64,000 bases of DNA from Pilaira anomala. Its lineage: Eukaryota; Mucoromycota; Mucoromycetes; Mucorales; Mucoraceae. The translations under genes were made by a program, and so were the position numbers. Positions 37,842-48,499 of the stretch are shown here, piece by piece. The stretch spans positions 1,184,001 through 1,248,000 of the forward strand of contig JAIXMQ010000001.1 of NCBI GenBank assembly GCA_025716855.1. Reading direction: 5' to 3'. How positions within the stretch are numbered: the stretch's first letter is position 1; each line of letters begins with the position of its first letter. Below the pieces are notes generated by a model that ran no database searches, had not been told where the DNA came from, and worked only from the letters and a program-made list of their open reading frames with translations.

Positions 37842-38505
37842 AATGATATGCTTACTGAGGTATATTTAGAATTAGCATCATTAACTAAAGCAAAAAAGAA
37901 ACAATCAGATTCGTATCGCATGCTTAAAATAATGGAGTCAGTGTTAGTGTTTGCCATAATAATATTTTAATGCCAATGATATTGTCAACTAAATATTAAA
38001 TGATTGATACATATTTATGTAGGATGGAGTACTTCGACGAGTGGGATGACAATGATACGGAAATGACTGTATACAGGCGATTTGCACGCCTAGTGGATAT
38101 TCTGTTCAAAGAAACAGCAGTCAAGTTGAAAGAGTAAGTTTTTATAAAAATTTGATAATTAACAATGATACTCAATCAAAATTTGAAATCTCTGGCGTTC
38201 TTCTTATTATAATGGGGAAAGTTTATCTAAATCAACCAAAAGCAGCCTCATCGTAAACGACTTAATTTTAAATAATGATGCTACTGCCCCAACAAATGCT
38301 TCCAGCTATACTTACGGAAGGAAAGTTGACATGTTGATGATTACTAATTCTATTATTTTCATTTTATTCTTGTAGGACTACTTAATCACACGAGCATCAG
38401 CACTTGCTAAGAATACCGAAAGAGCTCAAACAGAAAATGTTTTAAGAGGTATAATACGCAGAACAAATGTCGAAAGTAACGCGGAAAGTAGCTTCAGACC
38501 AATTC
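37842..38505 (+). pseudogene. Decayed member of a lineage-specific gene family
   Basis: Exon-like pieces follow in order: LTEVYLELASLTKAKKKQSD (37850s), MEYFDEWDDNDTEMTVYRRF (38024-38133, ending at a good donor GTAAGT), then GESLSKSTKSSLIVNDLIL through YTYGRKVDML (about 38212-38330), then ITRASALAKNTERAQTENVL (38375-38440). The acceptor for the third piece reads TAATG instead of an AG, so splicing is probably lost. The 'YGRKVD' segment recalls hypothetical Mucorales proteins. A nuclease-like fold is conceivable for such proteins, but the evidence is too thin to assign one. Confidence 0.4.
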
Positions 38506-39344
38506 TTTTCTCTTCTCTTTTCACTTTACTCTTCTCTCTTGAGGTTTTTTTTTTATATTTTTTTTTTCATTATTAGTTTTTTTTTCATCAGTTTTTTATT
38601 TTAATTTTCATTATTATTAAAATAATGTATTACATAAATGACCTTAATGCTAGTCGTTTAACCTACTCCAAAGCCTATTTGACGTACGATATACGATTCG
38701 TTTTTTTTAGAAACAAATATTCTTCACAGGATCTTCGTTAAAGATTGTATTCCGTTTATGGGTAGTTTTGTCATTTAATGAGTTGGCTTGAGGAGGGGTC
38801 ATAAGTTTCTCTTGAATAAAAAAGAAATATCATCATCCGATCAAGTATCGTATACTACCCTCCTATCTTTCTTGGGAATCCCTCAACTTCAACGGGCACT
38901 TCTGTATAACTGGAGATAGAAATTTCAATGCAAGAAAAAAAAATGCCCTTCTTTATACACTATCAATTCCAATTTATTCTATCTTTAAAGCATCAATAGT
39001 TTCTATGTGAGGTTTCATTTAGCACTTAGATTATGTCATATTAATCATTTTACTTTAAGTTAGTGATACATTTAAACTTAAAAGCCAAAGACATTTAAGT
39101 TTATTTTTTCTTTATAAACAATGACCTACTTTGGATAGGGAGAAAAATAAATATAGTTTTTACTTTATGACAAAGCGATACGTCGTATAAGAAACTTACT
39201 CTCTTTAAGGAAACCATACTTATCTCTATGCATATCCGTGCATTCAGAAAAGTTACAGTGAGGTTATTGGATATATGTTTTTCTTTGTTAGATTTATTTA
39301 TAACAACACAATAAATAAAAAGAAAAAAAAAGGAATACAAGTCG
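38506..39344. other. AT-rich region, nothing recognised
   Basis: Long T-rich stretches near 38545-38630. No supported gene. Confidence 0.4.
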
Positions 39345-39830
39345 GTATATCGCGATTGAGAGTGTTTCCATTTACATCCTTACACTTTCTTTCTAATTCT
39401 CTCATCATGGCTCGATTGTTTGCAGCAGAGGTAGCAGTAATAATAAAGAGCTTATCCTCTATTCCATAATCGGCAAGAGAATCAACAAATACTCGGGCAA
39501 GATAAATACCTATTAGAAATAAAAAAATAAATGTTAGTAAAAGTAAAATCAGATTATTAACTGTTTAAACTACCTGTATGTCTGTTGGCAATTGGCTCCA
39601 ATGCAATACTTACTGTTTGAGGTGCTCAATTCGAATCGATATAATGGCAATAGATAGCTAAAAAAAATTATTTGATGCAGCGTCATTAGTGAAACAGAGT
39701 GATTCTTGTTGTGCAAAATACTCTTCAAGGTAGTTGCACTATTCTTTCATTGGCGGCTCTTCTAGCTAAATATAGTAAATTTTGAAATTCAGTACTTTCA
39801 TGTTTTGGAATCATCTTTTTTGAGTTTGCC
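39345..39830 (-). pseudogene. hAT-type transposase remnant
   Basis: Reading the minus strand from 39830: a fragment IPKHESTEFQNLLYLARRAA, then after disruptions HYIDSN followed by a stop, then PQTVSIALEPIANRHTG, an intron-like gap (39511-39573, GTAGTT...AATAG), and IYLARVFVDSLADYGIEDKL leading into FIITATSAANNRAMMRELER. This matches the conserved central part of hAT transposases (the 'GIxxKxxxITxDNASNNxxM' block). The expected Asp of that block reads Thr (ITAT in place of ITxD). Stops and a missing catalytic residue show it is dead. No terminal repeats were identified. Confidence 0.6.
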
Positions 39831-40718
39831 TATTAAAGCATTTGTGTTTTTTTTTAAAAAAGTTTTTTATGCTTTAGCAAATGTAGACGGAAATTACTCT
39901 AATAGGTAATCCAGATAGGTAACATTTAATGGCTCTCTTGGTAAGTAAGTTAAAAGATAAAAAAAAAAAAAAAAAAAAAAAGAAGAAGAAAGAAAGAGGA
40001 ATAATATTTATGCTGATTTATCCTTTGTGTACTTACGTGATAATATCAAGCCTTGTTAATTACTTATTTATTTAAATCAATCATATGTTACTTATTAATA
40101 ATAACATAAGCATCTTCGTGCATTCGCTAAACTTCCCAGCTGAAAAAAACGCCTATTAACGCACTATAACAAGTGGCTTATATATATCCAAGTCTCGAAA
40201 CAGGCACGCTTATTTTTTTTATCGTCTTTTCCTATATCGTCTTTTTCGAAGCAAAAAAAAAAGGTAGTAAAATCAGGGATGACTTTTTTCCGGATTTATA
40301 AAAAGTATAACCAGGCATATTGTCACGTGAATAAGGTTTTTTATAACTTTTGCATGAAATACACCATTACATCAATTTTTTTTTTCACATAGCATACAGG
40401 CAGGTTTTTTTCTCATACGCCACACAAACAGGTTTTTTGGTTTCATTTTAAATCATCTTTTTTTTATTTTGTTCTTTCTTTCACTTTCTTCTTTTTACAT
40501 ATATTCCTTCCTTACCGCTCCATTTTTAATCTCTTCTTTTTCCACACCCCTTATCTAAAGAAGAGATTGTTCCAAGAAAAAAAAATACCTGCATAAATCA
40601 CATTGTTATCAATAGTAAGTCTAATAATTTTATCAAAAAATAAATGATTCATTTTGTCTAATAAATCTCAAATAGAAAATGATCCTTTTTTCTTTCTTGT
40701 CCAAAGTGAAAAAAAAAG
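39831..40718. other. Region without recognised genes
   Basis: AT-rich DNA left of the tandem repeat at 40719, with an A run near 39960-39982. No gene, RNA or repeat identified. Confidence 0.4.
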
Positions 40719-40815
40719 AACTTGTTTTTTTTAAAAAAAAACAAGTATTATACCTGTTTTTTCTTAAAAAAAAAACAAGTATTATACCTGTTTTTTCTTA
40801 AAAAAAAAAACTGGT
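40719..40815. repeat. 34-base tandem repeat, self-complementary
   Basis: The unit CTGTTTTTTCTTAAAAAAAA followed by AACAAGTATTATAC repeats about 2.6 times. Each unit contains CTTGTTTTTT-type and AAAAAACAAG-type halves that can fold back. It lies 140 bases before the first pseudogene of the accessory block. Confidence 0.6.
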
Positions 40816-40956
40816 AAGTATTTTGATGGCTAGTTGGATAGAATTGATCCGTGATATTAATACCTCCTTTTTTACTACTCTTTTATCCAGCACCGTTTTC
40901 TTCTATATAGTCTTTTTTTATTTCGTCTTCTTCTCAACTACTGTTACCTAAATAAT

Positions 40957-42719
40957 ATGACCAAACGCAAAGCAAAGAGTGAAAATACATATAACACTTG
41001 GCTTTTGTCGGCTGATAAGTTGGATCCACCCTTCGACTATTTTTCATTTGCTGAAACTGCTCATAGTAAAGAACAATTGACCAGCACTTCATATTAGATA
41101 AAGTCCACTTACCCTACAGAGGATACAGCAAATAATTTAAATACAGCTGAGGAGGATGCCAATATTGAGATTGATTTTTTAAATGGGCAAGCTCAATACA
41201 AATTGTAAGTGTGTTTATTTTCAAGTTTTTAAGACACAGTAAACTTATAGTATCTTTTCTAAAGGATCATTGGATTACCTTTCCTGAATATTGACGATTC
41301 AAAAATTGAAGGATTGATCAACAAAGACACTCTAAAAGATTCAAGAAAAGAAACTGAATTAAATCCATTTGCTTTAACACAAACAGCAATGGATTTGTTA
41401 TTAAAAATCGAAGAATGTATTTGATCTTGAGAGGCTCATTGGATGTTCCCACATCATCCTCTTCAACCATCGTAGCCATCGTTCTACGGATGGAACCATC
41501 ATCCTCTTGTCTGGAAATAGGCCTGATGCGGCGAAGACCAACACGAACAGAAGCAAAAGCTCTGTTCGAATCATCAAACGTGGAATGTATTCCTAGTCCA
41601 CGAAAACTTAGAAAAGTAATAAGATGCCATATTGGAAAAACAGACGATTTCGATTTGATGGAACTTTATGATGTCAATTTCATCGAAACGATTTCATTAC
41701 ATTAGTAAGTAATCCTTTTATTTATAAAAAAGTACTCGTTTAATCAATTTTCTTTTTTTCTTGTAGCTTGAACTTGATGGATAGCTCCTTAAATCCATTA
41801 CTCGGACAACAGTTGGAGAGAACAGCTGCAGTCAACACTACCATTATCATTCTAAACAATTTGTTTATCGATGTAAATGATCAAATAGGATTTAAATGGT
41901 AATTATCAGTAACAGTAATTACATTACTTCAATAAGTATTAACAATGCTTTCTCTTACCTCAGGTACGAAGTGCATACTTCTATGACATTGAATCAAAAA
42001 TGGGACAGAGTGGGGTTCAGTATGAAAGATTCCAAATTTACTCCAATTCTTATTGAATTCTCTGGGGGTGTCGAATTTAACAATACAGAGATTAAAGAAG
42101 AACACGATTTTAAAAAAAAAATTATGTTCTGCTTCCATCGAATCAATTAAATACACTACTGCTACAGTGCCCGCTATTTAAGGCCGTTCGATTTAAGACC
42201 GTTTCCGATTTAAGGCCGCAATTCTCTGAAAAATTTGGTCATATTTAGGCTATTCTCAAGTCAGAAATAAGGCTATGATACGATTTAAGGCCACAAAAGT
42301 CTGAAGAATTTTTTCCAGCACGGGCTTTTACCTTAGAAAAGAGGTCGTAGACCTCCTTCTTGGCCAAGGGAGCCATTGGCTCCCTTTGCCTCCCTCTTTT
42401 TTTGTGGTGGCAGAAGCGGGTACGGTACCACTAAATTAAATGTCCCCATTCCTGAATTTGTTGTACGATTCTACGGTAAGTGAGTTTTATTGGTGTATTT
42501 TTAATTTACATTAATTTTGACATGAATTTTGTAGATTCTGATATTTACTTCGAATCAATTGTTAAGCTTGGAGATGATATCTACATTCGTAGAAAATATG
42601 CAATTGTGCCAGTCTCCACCACAGTAGCATTACTGAAAACGTTCCTGACAAAAGTTGAAGTCATGTACCAATGGAGGGAGGGAGTGATCAATTTGATCAA
42701 GTCTGCCCGCAATTGATTT
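40957..42719 (+). pseudogene. Broken copy A of a lineage-specific gene, split by a short element
   Basis: From ATG 40957 (MTKRKAKSENTYNTWLLSAD) the frame meets TAG at 41095, then continues as STYPTEDTANNLNTAEED to a donor at 41205, and exon-like pieces follow (IIGLPFLNIDDSKIEGLIN; then LNPLLGQQLERTAAVNT; then WDRVGFSMKDSKFTPILIEF). A 260-base inverted-repeat element is inserted at 42165. The C-terminal exons resume after it with PIPEFVVRFYG, intron, DSDIYFESIVKLGDD to the stop at 42716. Compared with copy B, copy A lacks a block between its first 50 codons and 'KSTYPTED'. The protein family is not one I can name; several neighbours show related debris. Confidence 0.6.
42165..42430. mobile_element. 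CAGTGCCCGC element inserted in copy A
   Basis: Begins CAGTGCCCGCTATTTAAGGC directly after a TA and ends near AGCGGGTACGGTACC. It shares text with the element at 8485 (gtcagaaataagg, acgatttaa, gccaca). It contains two TTTAAGACC/TTTAAGGCC subrepeats and an internal imperfect hairpin (GGGAGCCATTGGCTCCC). It interrupts the coding sequence between two exons of the pseudogene. Confidence 0.7.
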
Positions 42720-43092
42720 TTTCAATAAACTTTTTATTATTATTATTCGCTTATTCATCTGTCACTATTCTTTTTAGTCAAAATCAAGTTCCTTCTTTGT
42801 ACCACTTAAAATTAATATAAATAATATTCTATTGTCAATAAATAAAAAGTAATCTCTCTTTCACCCAAAAATAACATTAGATACTTTTATCATAAAACTA
42901 AGAACTAAATACACCTCAGACGCTGACACATCCTAACATGTATTCCCTTCGTGAAATAAAATTCTCATATACAACATTGTTACTAAAAAAAAGTAGATCG
43001 CTTAAATATGATATAGTACGTCTATTTCCAGATCAAATTAGTTCACTGGATACACAAATCTTTCGTATCACTCACATTTGAAAGGTTGTATT

Positions 43093-43830
43093 TTTTTTTT
43101 CTGGCTCAGGTGACATGTCTGGAGGGAGGACAGAATATGTTTTTCCAAAGAGGGAATTTTAAAAAAGTTTGGCTATCACCAAACTTTTTTTGAATTTCTG
43201 TGTTAACAAGAGCTATTTTAAGCGCTTTAAATGATGATTAAAGGATGATTATAGGTAAGAAAACGAATTAATAAAGTGTAAAAAAAAAACTCTTTAATAA
43301 TTTGATGTTGAAAAAAAAGAAAAAAAGTTGGGGCTGTTGTTAATCTATACGAGAAAAGAAAAAAGAAAATCACTATTTGACAGAGGTAGGATTTAGAATT
43401 CTTACACTCAGATCTACGCATTTTTCCTTTGCAAAGATAATCGCCACATCCCTTACATCATGATTTTTTTTTTAAAGCGGGAGCCGATAAAACATTTGAG
43501 TAAGAATGATATGGTATTGCAATGAGAGTTCGACTTTGTAATTGAGACATGTTTCGAATCAAAGGTGAAGGAGTTGATGTGGTAACTTGTGGCTGCATAC
43601 AATAGTAATAGTTAGTAGTAATTACATATATTACTGCCAGTTGTTATTGTTATTTATGTTCAGTAAGTGTGTGCGACGGGGAGGGGGGGGGTTATCTTTT
43701 TGGGAATTAGCGTTTTTTTTTATTGCTTGTATCAATAAATATAACAATATGTAACACCGATGTGTTCCAGTATCTCATCCCTGGGATTAACTCTATCTCT
43801 TTGGAAAGAATGGTAAATAACTATTATAAA
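43093..43830. other. Palindrome spacer
   Basis: About 740 bases between the arms with no supported gene. It contains a perfect 12-bp hairpin, AAAAAAGTTTGG at 43161-43172 with CCAAACTTTTTT at 43179-43190, and a run of about nine G near 43684. The strong hairpin near an inversion centre could mark a fold-back event, which is inference. Confidence 0.5.
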
Positions 43831-44033
43831 AATATAACCTTTCAAATGTGAGTGATACGAAAGATTTGTGTATCCAGTGAACTAATTTGATCTGGAAATA
43901 GACGTACTATATCATATTTAAGCGATCTACTTTTTTTTAGTAACAATGTTGTATATGAGAATTTTATTTCACGAAGGGAATACATGTTAGGATGAATAAG
44001 CGAATAATAATAATAAAAAGTTTATTGAAAAAA

Positions 44034-45237
44034 TCAATTGCGGGCAGACTTGATCAAATTGATCACTCCCTCCCTCCATTGGTACATGACTTCAACTTTT
44101 GTCAGGAACGTTTTCAGTAATGCTACTGTGGTGGAGACTGGCACAATTGCATATTTTCTACGAATGTAGATATCATCTCCAAGCTTAACAATTGATTCGA
44201 AGTAAATATCAGAATCTACAAAATTCATGTCAAAATTAATGTAAATTAAAAATACACCAATAAAACTCACTTACCGTAGAATCGTACAACAAATTCAGGA
44301 ATGGGGACATTTAATTTAGTGGTACCGTACCCGCTTCTGCCACCACAAAAAAAGAGGGAGGCAAAGGGAGCCAATGGCTCCCTTGGCCAAGAAGGAGGTC
44401 TACGACCTCTTTTCTAAGGTAAAAGCCCGTGCTGGAAAAAATTCTTCAGACTTTTGTGGCCTTAAATCGTATCATAGCCTTATTTCTGACTTGAGAATAG
44501 CCTAAATATGACCAAATTTTTCAGAGAATTGCGGCCTTAAATCGGAAACGGTCTTAAATCGAACGGCCTTAAATAGCGGGCACTGTAGCAGTAGTGTATT
44601 TAATTGATTCGATGGAGCTTGCCCATTTAAAAAATCATTCTCAATATTAACATCAGAATCGATATCAATTGCATTTTGAGTGGTTGCCTCCTCAGCCGTG
44701 TTTAAGTCATTTGCTGTCTCCTCTGTAGTGTAAGTGGACTTTACCTAACAAGTCGTGCATTAGTTAAAATTTATACCATATTAAATATTGATAACTACTC
44801 ACTCTCTTTCTTAATGCGGTAAAAAATGAGTCTTGAGCCTCTCTCATAAAGCTCTCTGAGCCTTCACAAAGGTGTGCCCTTGTTGCTGATACTGATCTGG
44901 GTTCCCAGTATGCGACGTAACTCTTGTTAAAACGATTATCTGGTACATTTCGTTTCTAAACCCCCCCCCCACTCTTAGTTTTCAATTGACTATTATTATA
45001 AGCCAAGTTCTAACTTACCTTGAAGAGGTTGATAGCATGGGCGATGTTTTTGGTATTGGTTGAGTTTGATCTTGATAAAGCCTTTAAGAGTAAGTTGTTG
45101 TATCACGTGCTTGTCAATTGTTTGTTACTATTAGCAATGTCAGCAAATAAAAAATAGTCGAAGGGTGGATCCAACTTACCAGGCGACAAAAGTCAAGTGT
45201 TATATGTATTTTCACTCTTTGCTCTGCGTTTGGGCAT
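44034..45237 (-). pseudogene. Broken copy B of the same gene, head-on to copy A
   Basis: ATG 45237 starts MPKRRAKSENTYNT, like copy A, and then meets TGA. Downstream pieces include LLLKALSRSNSTNTKNIAHA, NRFNKSYVAYWEPRSVSATR, and SESFMREAQDSFFTALRKRV, each bounded by plausible splice sites (for example a donor at about 45016). At about 44622 the sequence jumps from the segment ending FLNGQA straight to the inserted element's flank, deleting the middle exons that copy A retains. The last exon (44270-44034) is identical to that of copy A. Outside the palindrome arms the copies are clearly diverged. Both stops and deletions mark it as inactive. Confidence 0.6.
44327..44585. mobile_element. CAGTGCCCGC element in copy B (mirror copy)
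   Basis: Exact mirror of the element at 42165, ending CACTG at 44581-44585 followed by TA. It lies in the right palindrome arm, so it was duplicated with the arm rather than inserted separately. Confidence 0.75.
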
Positions 45238-45588
45238 GTTATTTAACAGTGGTTATGAAGAAAGAAAAAAGATAAAAAAAATACCATGTCGCTAGTTCTT
45301 TCTGGTCTTTAAAAAAATGCTCTGGGTGTAAACCAGATTTTTGTAACGTAATCGTGAGCCTTCTTTTCCCCACAAGTTTATTTTCTATTCCTTGCCTACA
45401 GTTTTTTTTTATTCCTTCTTCTTTAACAATGCTGATGTAGCTTCCGTCAGTTTCATATTTGGTGTAAAAATATCAAGCTTTTTTGGATTCTCTGCTGATG
45501 CTTCAAATTGATTAAATCCCACAAAATAAAAGTGCAATTGAATCTCTTAGGATTTATACTTCAAGTTGTAAAAGTCATAACAAAGAAG
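45238..45588. other. Upstream region of copy B
   Basis: AT-rich promoter-like DNA with pyrimidine/purine tracts, partly similar to the stretch before copy A. No other feature seen. Confidence 0.4.
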
Positions 45589-45917
45589 CATGGGTACCAT
45601 CTTGGCTATTCCTTCAACAGCGAATAGATATCGTGGGCTCAACCCTCTGCTAATACCCTCGGATCATACACTTCTTCGTGAAGGAATATTCAGGGTTAAA
45701 TGATTCACACCTTAGACTCAACTCTATCGTGTAATTGTGGAGAGCTTCTTTGATGAAGGACATGGGTATCATCTTGGCTATTCCTTCAACAGCGAATAGA
45801 TATCGTGGGCTCAACCCTCTGCTAATACCTTCGGATCATACACTTCTTCGTGAAGGAATATCCAGGGTTAAATGATTCACACCTTAGACTCAACTCTATC
45901 GTGTAATTGTGGAGAGT
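45589..45917. repeat. 172-base tandem duplication
   Basis: Two copies begin CATGGGTACC (45589) and CATGGGTATC (45761) and run side by side to GGAGAG at about 45916, with only about three substitutions in the first 155 bases; the last part of the first unit (cttctttgatgaagga) is not matched in the second. Each unit can pair TTCCTTC with GAAGGAA and AACCCT with AGGGTT, so an RNA or single strand could fold. No protein frame is kept. The origin is unknown. Confidence 0.8.
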
Positions 45918-46656
45918 CCTTCTATCTTGATTTTTAGGAACTTGAAGAGATAGAATAAGGATAGTAACAACTAATATTCGAATTTTTAGTAGTGGTATAA
46001 CTTACATGCATATTTATTTTAGATTGATCGATTAGTATTTTGCAAATTGTTGGACGGATTTGAATGGTGCTGTGAGACCTAAATCTTCCTATTACTATTA
46101 TCTATTTAAACAACGGTTTTTCTTAAGGCCAAGGAGTTGTCGAAGTTTTCCAAGCTGGAGTAGAATGCGGTTAATTACTCACTAGAATCAAAAGCTTTCA
46201 AGTACCATAATAAAATTATCTTAGAGTACTTGTTCATATCTAAAATTATGATCACTCTTATTTTATATCAATAATTTATTATTATTTTAACATAATGATC
46301 TGGTGGAAGCTTATTCTACTAGATTTGCTTTTTTAAAACTGGTTGAGCCTCTCTCTTAAATAACTTTGCCTGTGAGCCAGTGTAAGGAGTAGCATTATCT
46401 GGTCGGAATATATATTGTGAATATCTGGATTCTCTTGTCTCAATTCATTGATACCTGGATTTCAGATGTGTTGTGCTAACGGAAAGAGTGTTCTTGAACC
46501 TCTCTTAAAACAGGTTGTATTCATCCTAAGTTCGTTCAGGCCCTTACATACGATATTGAAGTAATACTTTTTTGGTGATAAACGACAGGCTTTTCCAGTG
46601 ACCCGCAGCAGATTTTCTCGAGTAGCTAAATAAAAAAAAAAAAAATGGATTAGAAT
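45918..46656 (-). pseudogene. Scattered minus-strand coding debris
   Basis: Between about 46330 and 46630 the minus strand reads RENLLRVTGKACRLSPKKYY and then NIVCKGLNELRMNT, and further on a piece (LRERLNQF) resembling the MREAQD region of copy B. This looks like a more eroded relative of the copy A/B family. The first 400 bases hold nothing recognisable. Confidence 0.3.
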
Positions 46657-46740
46657 TTATACTGAGCTGAGATAAAATAAACATTCTAAAATAGTAGTCT
46701 CAACATATTATGCAACATTTCCCTTTTTTGAAAAAAAAAA

Positions 46741-48387
46741 ACGTAATTTTTGAAAACTGCGCTAGAAATTATTGAAAAAAAAAACTTATTTTTGGAAAAC
46801 TGGATTTAAATTTTTGAAAATCGAGTTCATAATTATTGATTATTTATTAAAAAAGCTTAAAGTATTTCTTCTTTGGCAATACATCGAGGGAAAAAGCTTA
46901 CAGAGTGTTTTATCCAGCCGCGACAATCTTTAAGAGTAACATGGGTTACAGCATCCATTATACGAGGAGTCAAACGATCAGTAGTATCCAATGGATTTCT
47001 TTTGATTCCAGATTTAACCTTTGACCAGAACTCTTCGATTGGATTAAGGAAGGGAGAATATGGTGGTAGATAAACACATTTATATCCACGATCTTCAATG
47101 AGTTTTCGAATGGTTACAGGTTTGTGAATAGGTGCATTGTCCATTACAATATAGTAGCCATGAAGGCCATTACGGTCCAAACAATCCATCATGGAACTCA
47201 AATAACTCAAAAAGTGCTCAGAACGTGTACCTACCCTTCCGTTTATTTGTACTGTTTTACCATCAATTTTTCTTTTCTTTTTACTTATGGCGGAAGTAGG
47301 TTTTCTCAATGAAATATCAATGACACCGTCAGCAGAAATAGCTCCCAGTATGGTGATAGATATACCACGAGCCGAAGGAACAATAGTCTTAGCTGGCTTA
47401 CCTTTTTTTTTGACCATCCTCTGTTACGAGTGATGTTAAGGTTGAAACCTGCTTCATCAAAAAAAAACACAATTCTTTTCAAAATCCATATCAGCGTTAG
47501 CAATCCAAGATTCCACTTTGGATTTTCTGTTCTCAATTGTGTCAGGGTCGTTTCTTTTAGCAGGTATCTTTTCCAATCTCTTCATTGATAAAGCACAGAC
47601 GTTTTTCATAAACCTATGAAGTGCTGACTTGCTAATTTCTAAACCTGGAAATTCTTCACAAAGGAGGTCCTTGATTTGCATCAAGTTGGCTGTCGAGTGC
47701 ATATCAATGTGTTTAATGATGAAGACAGCATGCACGTCTTTGAGCTTATAATAAGACCCCTTTCTTCCTCTTTTGTTTCGATATGGTGCACCATTGTTGG
47801 GGTCCATTACATGGAGCTTTCTATAATTATAAGCAGAGCTAAGCTTAATTCCGGTTGTAGCAGCAGCATCTTTTATAGCCACCCCATCATCTATTAACAA
47901 GATGAAATCTTCGATTTGTTTGTCAGTAACTTTTCGATTACTGCGTTTGACCTTCTCAGGAACTTCGAGCTTGCCAAGGTTTTCTTCGGCAAATGCTTTC
48001 AAGCGCGCCTCTTTTTCCTTGGCCGTCTCTTTTTTACTCTCAGTCTCACTCTCTTCTTCGGCATCAGATGAGTCAGGCAATTTTAGTTCCTCATCGAGTT
48101 CCTCGTCAACATCCATAGCGGTTGCGACATTAGTTACATCTGAACTTTCGAACTTCATTTGGTACAAGTTAACATATATTTCCTCGGTAACATCTTCTTT
48201 ATAGTTGTCATTGATATTTAGTTCATTCATGAGGATATCGTCGGCACTCATTGTCTTTAAATTAGAAAAGTTGATTAGAGTGGTTCAAAGTATTCTTTTT
48301 TTTTTTTTTCAATAATTATGAACTCGATTTTCAAAAATTTAAATCCAGTTTTTCAAAAATAAGTTTTTTTTTTTTCAAAAATTACGT
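46741..48387 (-). mobile_element. Tc1/mariner-like (DD34E) transposon with long terminal inverted repeats
   Basis: Inverted repeats at 46741-46838 and 48310-48387 share a core of about 78 bases (TTTAAATTTTTGAAAATCGA, then GTTCATAATTATTG). The left one has 22 extra bases. They bracket the transposase frames. A 60-70-base direct repeat lies just outside (46658-46730 and 48419-48481, starting TATACTGAGCTGAGATAAAA), far too long for a normal TA target duplication. Confidence 0.75.
46857..48251 (-). pseudogene. Frameshifted DD34E transposase
   Basis: Starts MSADDILMNELNINDNYKED at 48251. An acidic N-terminus is followed by helix-turn-helix-like regions (KVTDKQIEDFILLIDDGVAI, then a second around LEISKSALHRFMKNV). 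The catalytic residues are in FFDEAGFNL (first Asp), VMDNAPIHK (second Asp) and PYSPFLNPIEEFW (Glu), with 34 residues between the second Asp and the Glu, the Tc1/IS630-type DD34E spacing. Frame is lost twice at homopolymers: the T run near 47460 before DEAGF and the A run near 47408 in GWSKKKG. The catalytic triad itself is intact, so inactivation may be recent, or the runs may be sequencing errors. Confidence 0.85.
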
Positions 48388-48499
48388 TTTTTTTTTCAAT
48401 AAAAGGTGGGAAATCCAGTATACTGAGCTGAGATAAAATAAACATTCTGAAAGAGTAGTCTCAACATTATGCAACATTTCTCAAAAAGTACATTGGTAT

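Larger units (their letters stand above)
42133..44617. repeat. Large near-perfect palindrome
   Basis: Left arm 42133-43092 and right arm 43831-44617 are reverse complements. I found no mismatch in the stretches I compared, including a 79-codon frame (42480-42716) identical to 44034-44270. The only large difference is about 173 bases (42759-42931) present in the left arm and missing in the right, flanked by CAT on both sides, as expected for a microhomology deletion. The spacer is about 0.74 kb. Each arm carries the same inserted element, so the inversion-duplication postdates that insertion. Confidence 0.9.
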
